A DNA stretch of 5,834 bases from Spirochaetia bacterium. GTDB lineage: Bacteria > Spirochaetota > Spirochaetia > Treponematales > Treponemataceae. Shown here in pieces: positions 4,809 through 5,834 of this stretch. Under the pieces are notes generated by a model. It saw nothing but the letters and a program-made list of their open reading frames with translations. It was not told the origin of the DNA and did not search any database. The stretch is from assembly GCA_900769975.1 (NCBI GenBank), contig CAAGIR010000172.1:1-5834 (forward strand). Reading direction: 5' to 3'. Position numbers and translations under genes: made by a program. Position 1 is the stretch's first letter. Every line of letters begins with the position of its first letter.

Positions 4809-4819
4809 ATACAGTATAA
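4802..4819. promoter_or_regulatory. dyad overlapping the RhuM-Fic -10 box, possible operator
   Basis: TTATACT (4802-4808) and AGTATAA (4813-4819) are perfect 7-base inverted arms around ATAC. The left arm contains the -10 box and the centre is near the predicted transcription start. A repressor bound here, possibly the gene's own RhuM domain, would block the promoter. Repeat copy 1 lacks the right arm. Confidence 0.45.
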
Positions 4820-4830
4820 AAGAGGTTGCT

Positions 4831-5754
4831 ATGGCAGAAAAAGAGCTTGTTTTATTTGAGAGCGAAGACAAATCCGTAAGCTTGTCGGTTCCGTTTGAAA
4901 ACGAAACGGTGTGGTTGAATCAGAGTCAGATGACGCAATTATTTTCAGTCGATCGAACTGTTATTACAAAACATGTAAACAATGTTTTTAAAGAACAGGA
5001 AGTTGATGAAAAAAGCAATGTGCATTTTTTGCACATTGCAAATTCAGATAAAAACGTTAAATTTTATTCTCTCGACGTCATCATTTCTGTAGGCTATCGT
5101 GTAAAATCAAAGCACGGCATTGAATTCCGTAAGTGGGCAAATAAAGTTCTAAAACAGTACATTCTCAAAGGTTATGCTGCAAATGAACGCCGCCTTGAAG
5201 ACCTAAGGCAAACTTTGCAGGTTATCCGCCGTACAGAAAATCAACTGGATAAAAATCAGATTCTTTCTGTTATCGAACAGTACACGGCTGCCCTTGATTT
5301 GCTTGACGATTACGATCATCTTTCGGTAAAAAAGCCAGATGGAACTGAAGCAACATATCGCCTTACTTACGAAGAAGCTCGCAAAGTAATTGATTCTATG
5401 AAATTCGGAGACACGAGTACTCTCTTTGGAAACGAAAAAGACGATTCCTTTAAGGGCAGTATTGGTGCGGTTTACCAGACCTTTGGCGGAAAGGATGTTT
5501 ATCCAACTGTTCAGGAAAAAGCTGCTAACCTGTTGTATTTCATCACAAAAAATCATTCGTTCAGCGACGGAAACAAGAGAATTGCCGCTACAATGTTTCT
5601 GTACTTTCTCAATAAAAACGGAATTCTTTTTAAAGATGGCCGCAAACAAATAGAAGATAACACCCTTGTAGCGCTCACAATCATGATTGCTGAATCCAAG
5701 CCGGATGAAAAGGAACTCATGGTTAATCTTGTGATGCAGTTTTTGACGGAGTAG
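4831..5754 (+). CDS. RhuM-Fic fusion protein (virulence RhuM / Fic-DOC family)
   Basis: The 307-residue product has two parts. Residues 1 to about 118 are a RhuM-type domain. It includes a probable helix-turn-helix around 31-54 (SQMTQLFSVDRTVITKHVNN) and the hallmark FYSLDVIISVGYRVKS (78-93). A charged helical linker spans about 119-165. Residues about 205-262 carry the Fic core, with DVYPT as the likely substrate-clamping flap and the catalytic loop H242-S-F-S-D246-G-N248-K-R250. All motif residues are present, so it should be catalytically competent. Fic enzymes transfer AMP, or in Doc phosphate, onto target proteins; the target here is unknown. I see no obvious (S/T)xxxE(G/N) inhibitory motif. 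GAGGT at 4822-4826 lies four bases before the ATG. A BRO-like gene follows within 8 bases. A 25-nt inverted repeat lies inside the gene (5015-5039). Confidence 0.93.
   Translation: MAEKELVLFESEDKSVSLSVPFENETVWLNQSQMTQLFSVDRTVITKHVNNVFKEQEVDEKSNVHFLHIANSDKNVKFYSLDVIISVGYRVKSKHGIEFRKWANKVLKQYILKGYAANERRLEDLRQTLQVIRRTENQLDKNQILSVIEQYTAALDLLDDYDHLSVKKPDGTEATYRLTYEEARKVIDSMKFGDTSTLFGNEKDDSFKGSIGAVYQTFGGKDVYPTVQEKAANLLYFITKNHSFSDGNKRIAATMFLYFLNKNGILFKDGRKQIEDNTLVALTIMIAESKPDEKELMVNLVMQFLTE
5015..5039. repeat. 25-nt inverted repeat inside the RhuM-Fic gene
   Basis: GCAATGTGCA (5015-5024) and TGCACATTGC (5030-5039) are perfect 10-base inverted arms around five T residues. They encode NVHFLHI, residues 63-69, which align with VAKFATV in the RhuM remnant, where a different palindrome of the same length is found. 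Confidence 0.85.
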
Positions 5755-5762
5755 ATAATTAA

Positions 5763-5834
5763 ATGGAAAGACAAAACATAAAATCCTACGAAAGCACGAA
5801 TATCCGCACGGCCTGGAACGAACAGGAAGAAGAG
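5763..5834 (+). CDS. start of a BRO-N / phage-antirepressor-like protein (partial)
   Basis: From ATG at 5763 the frame is open to the window edge (24 codons). It reads MERQNIKSYESTNIRTAWNE followed by QEEE. The TNIRTAWNEQEE stretch resembles the first strand of BRO N-terminal domains, which typically open with a residue pattern like xxIRxxWNEEEEWYFS. Such proteins are DNA-binding and common in phages and mobile islands. It begins 8 bases after the RhuM-Fic stop; GGAG at 5748-5751, inside the end of that gene, can serve as its ribosome binding site. The two are therefore probably co-transcribed and perhaps translationally coupled. The rest of the protein lies outside the window, so the family call is tentative. 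Confidence 0.65.
   Translation, partial: MERQNIKSYESTNIRTAWNEQEEE

Noticed and set aside
4797..4859. 20-codon upstream frame overlapping the RhuM-Fic start
   Set aside because: Its ATG lies upstream of the -10 box, so it would not be in the predicted transcript.
5203..5649. 148-codon minus-strand frame inside the RhuM-Fic gene, and the smaller shadows at 5426-5653 and 5553-5774
   Set aside because: They overlap the Fic catalytic core, whose motif is unmistakable, and have no features of their own.
1..5834. CRISPR array, tRNA, rRNA or insertion-sequence transposase
   Set aside because: No regularly spaced direct repeats, no tRNA-like TTCRA/cloverleaf stretch and no transposase-like reading frame were seen.

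Overview
The window is an accessory region of an AT-rich bacterial genome, probably a gut- or rumen-type Treponema (Spirochaetota). That assignment is an inference: it rests on a remembered resemblance of the GC-rich hairpin islands to dispersed repeats in host-associated treponemes, and on AT-rich codon use. No rRNA, tRNA or housekeeping gene is present to confirm it.

Layout, left to right. (1) The first 32 bases are the start of a minus-strand gene with a good ribosome binding site. Its promoter overlaps a dyad in the divergent intergenic region. (2) A 671-residue plus-strand protein (156-2171) has two N-terminal zinc ribbons, a third Cys-rich module, a TerB-like helical segment, TPR-like helices and an unrecognised C-terminal half. 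(3) 2211-2452 is non-coding: three strong hairpins, two sharing a motif in alternative pairings, then a GC-rich island. (4) On the minus strand, an intact RelB/DinJ-type antitoxin (2504-2764) has its own sigma70-type promoter. Directly downstream are only the first 17 codons of a YoeB/Txe-like toxin, cut off at the edge of the GC-rich island. (5) 2849-2980 is a GC-rich element whose plus strand folds into stems, three of them capped by GNRA tetraloops. (6) 3002-3418 is a chimeric gene remnant: a promoter copy, about 36 codons of a RhuM domain, then the pore and C-terminus of a potassium channel in another frame without a start codon. (7) An Abi_2-family (AbiD/F-like) HEPN protein lies on the minus strand (3706-4686) with a well-placed terminator. 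(8) A RhuM-Fic fusion (4831-5754) is driven by a second copy of the promoter in item 6. It is followed after 8 bases by the start of a gene resembling BRO-N/phage-antirepressor proteins.

Taken together this looks like a defence or toxin-antitoxin island with visible decay: an antitoxin that outlived its toxin, an intact abortive-infection gene, a Fic enzyme fused to a RhuM domain, and fragments left by recombination between repeats. A 71-bp repeat with 5 mismatches (3002-3072 and 4736-4806) frames the potassium-channel remnant and the Abi gene. The two RhuM coding stretches, one broken and one intact, each carry a 25-nt inverted repeat at the same aligned protein position but of different sequence. 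That is the least expected pattern in the window.
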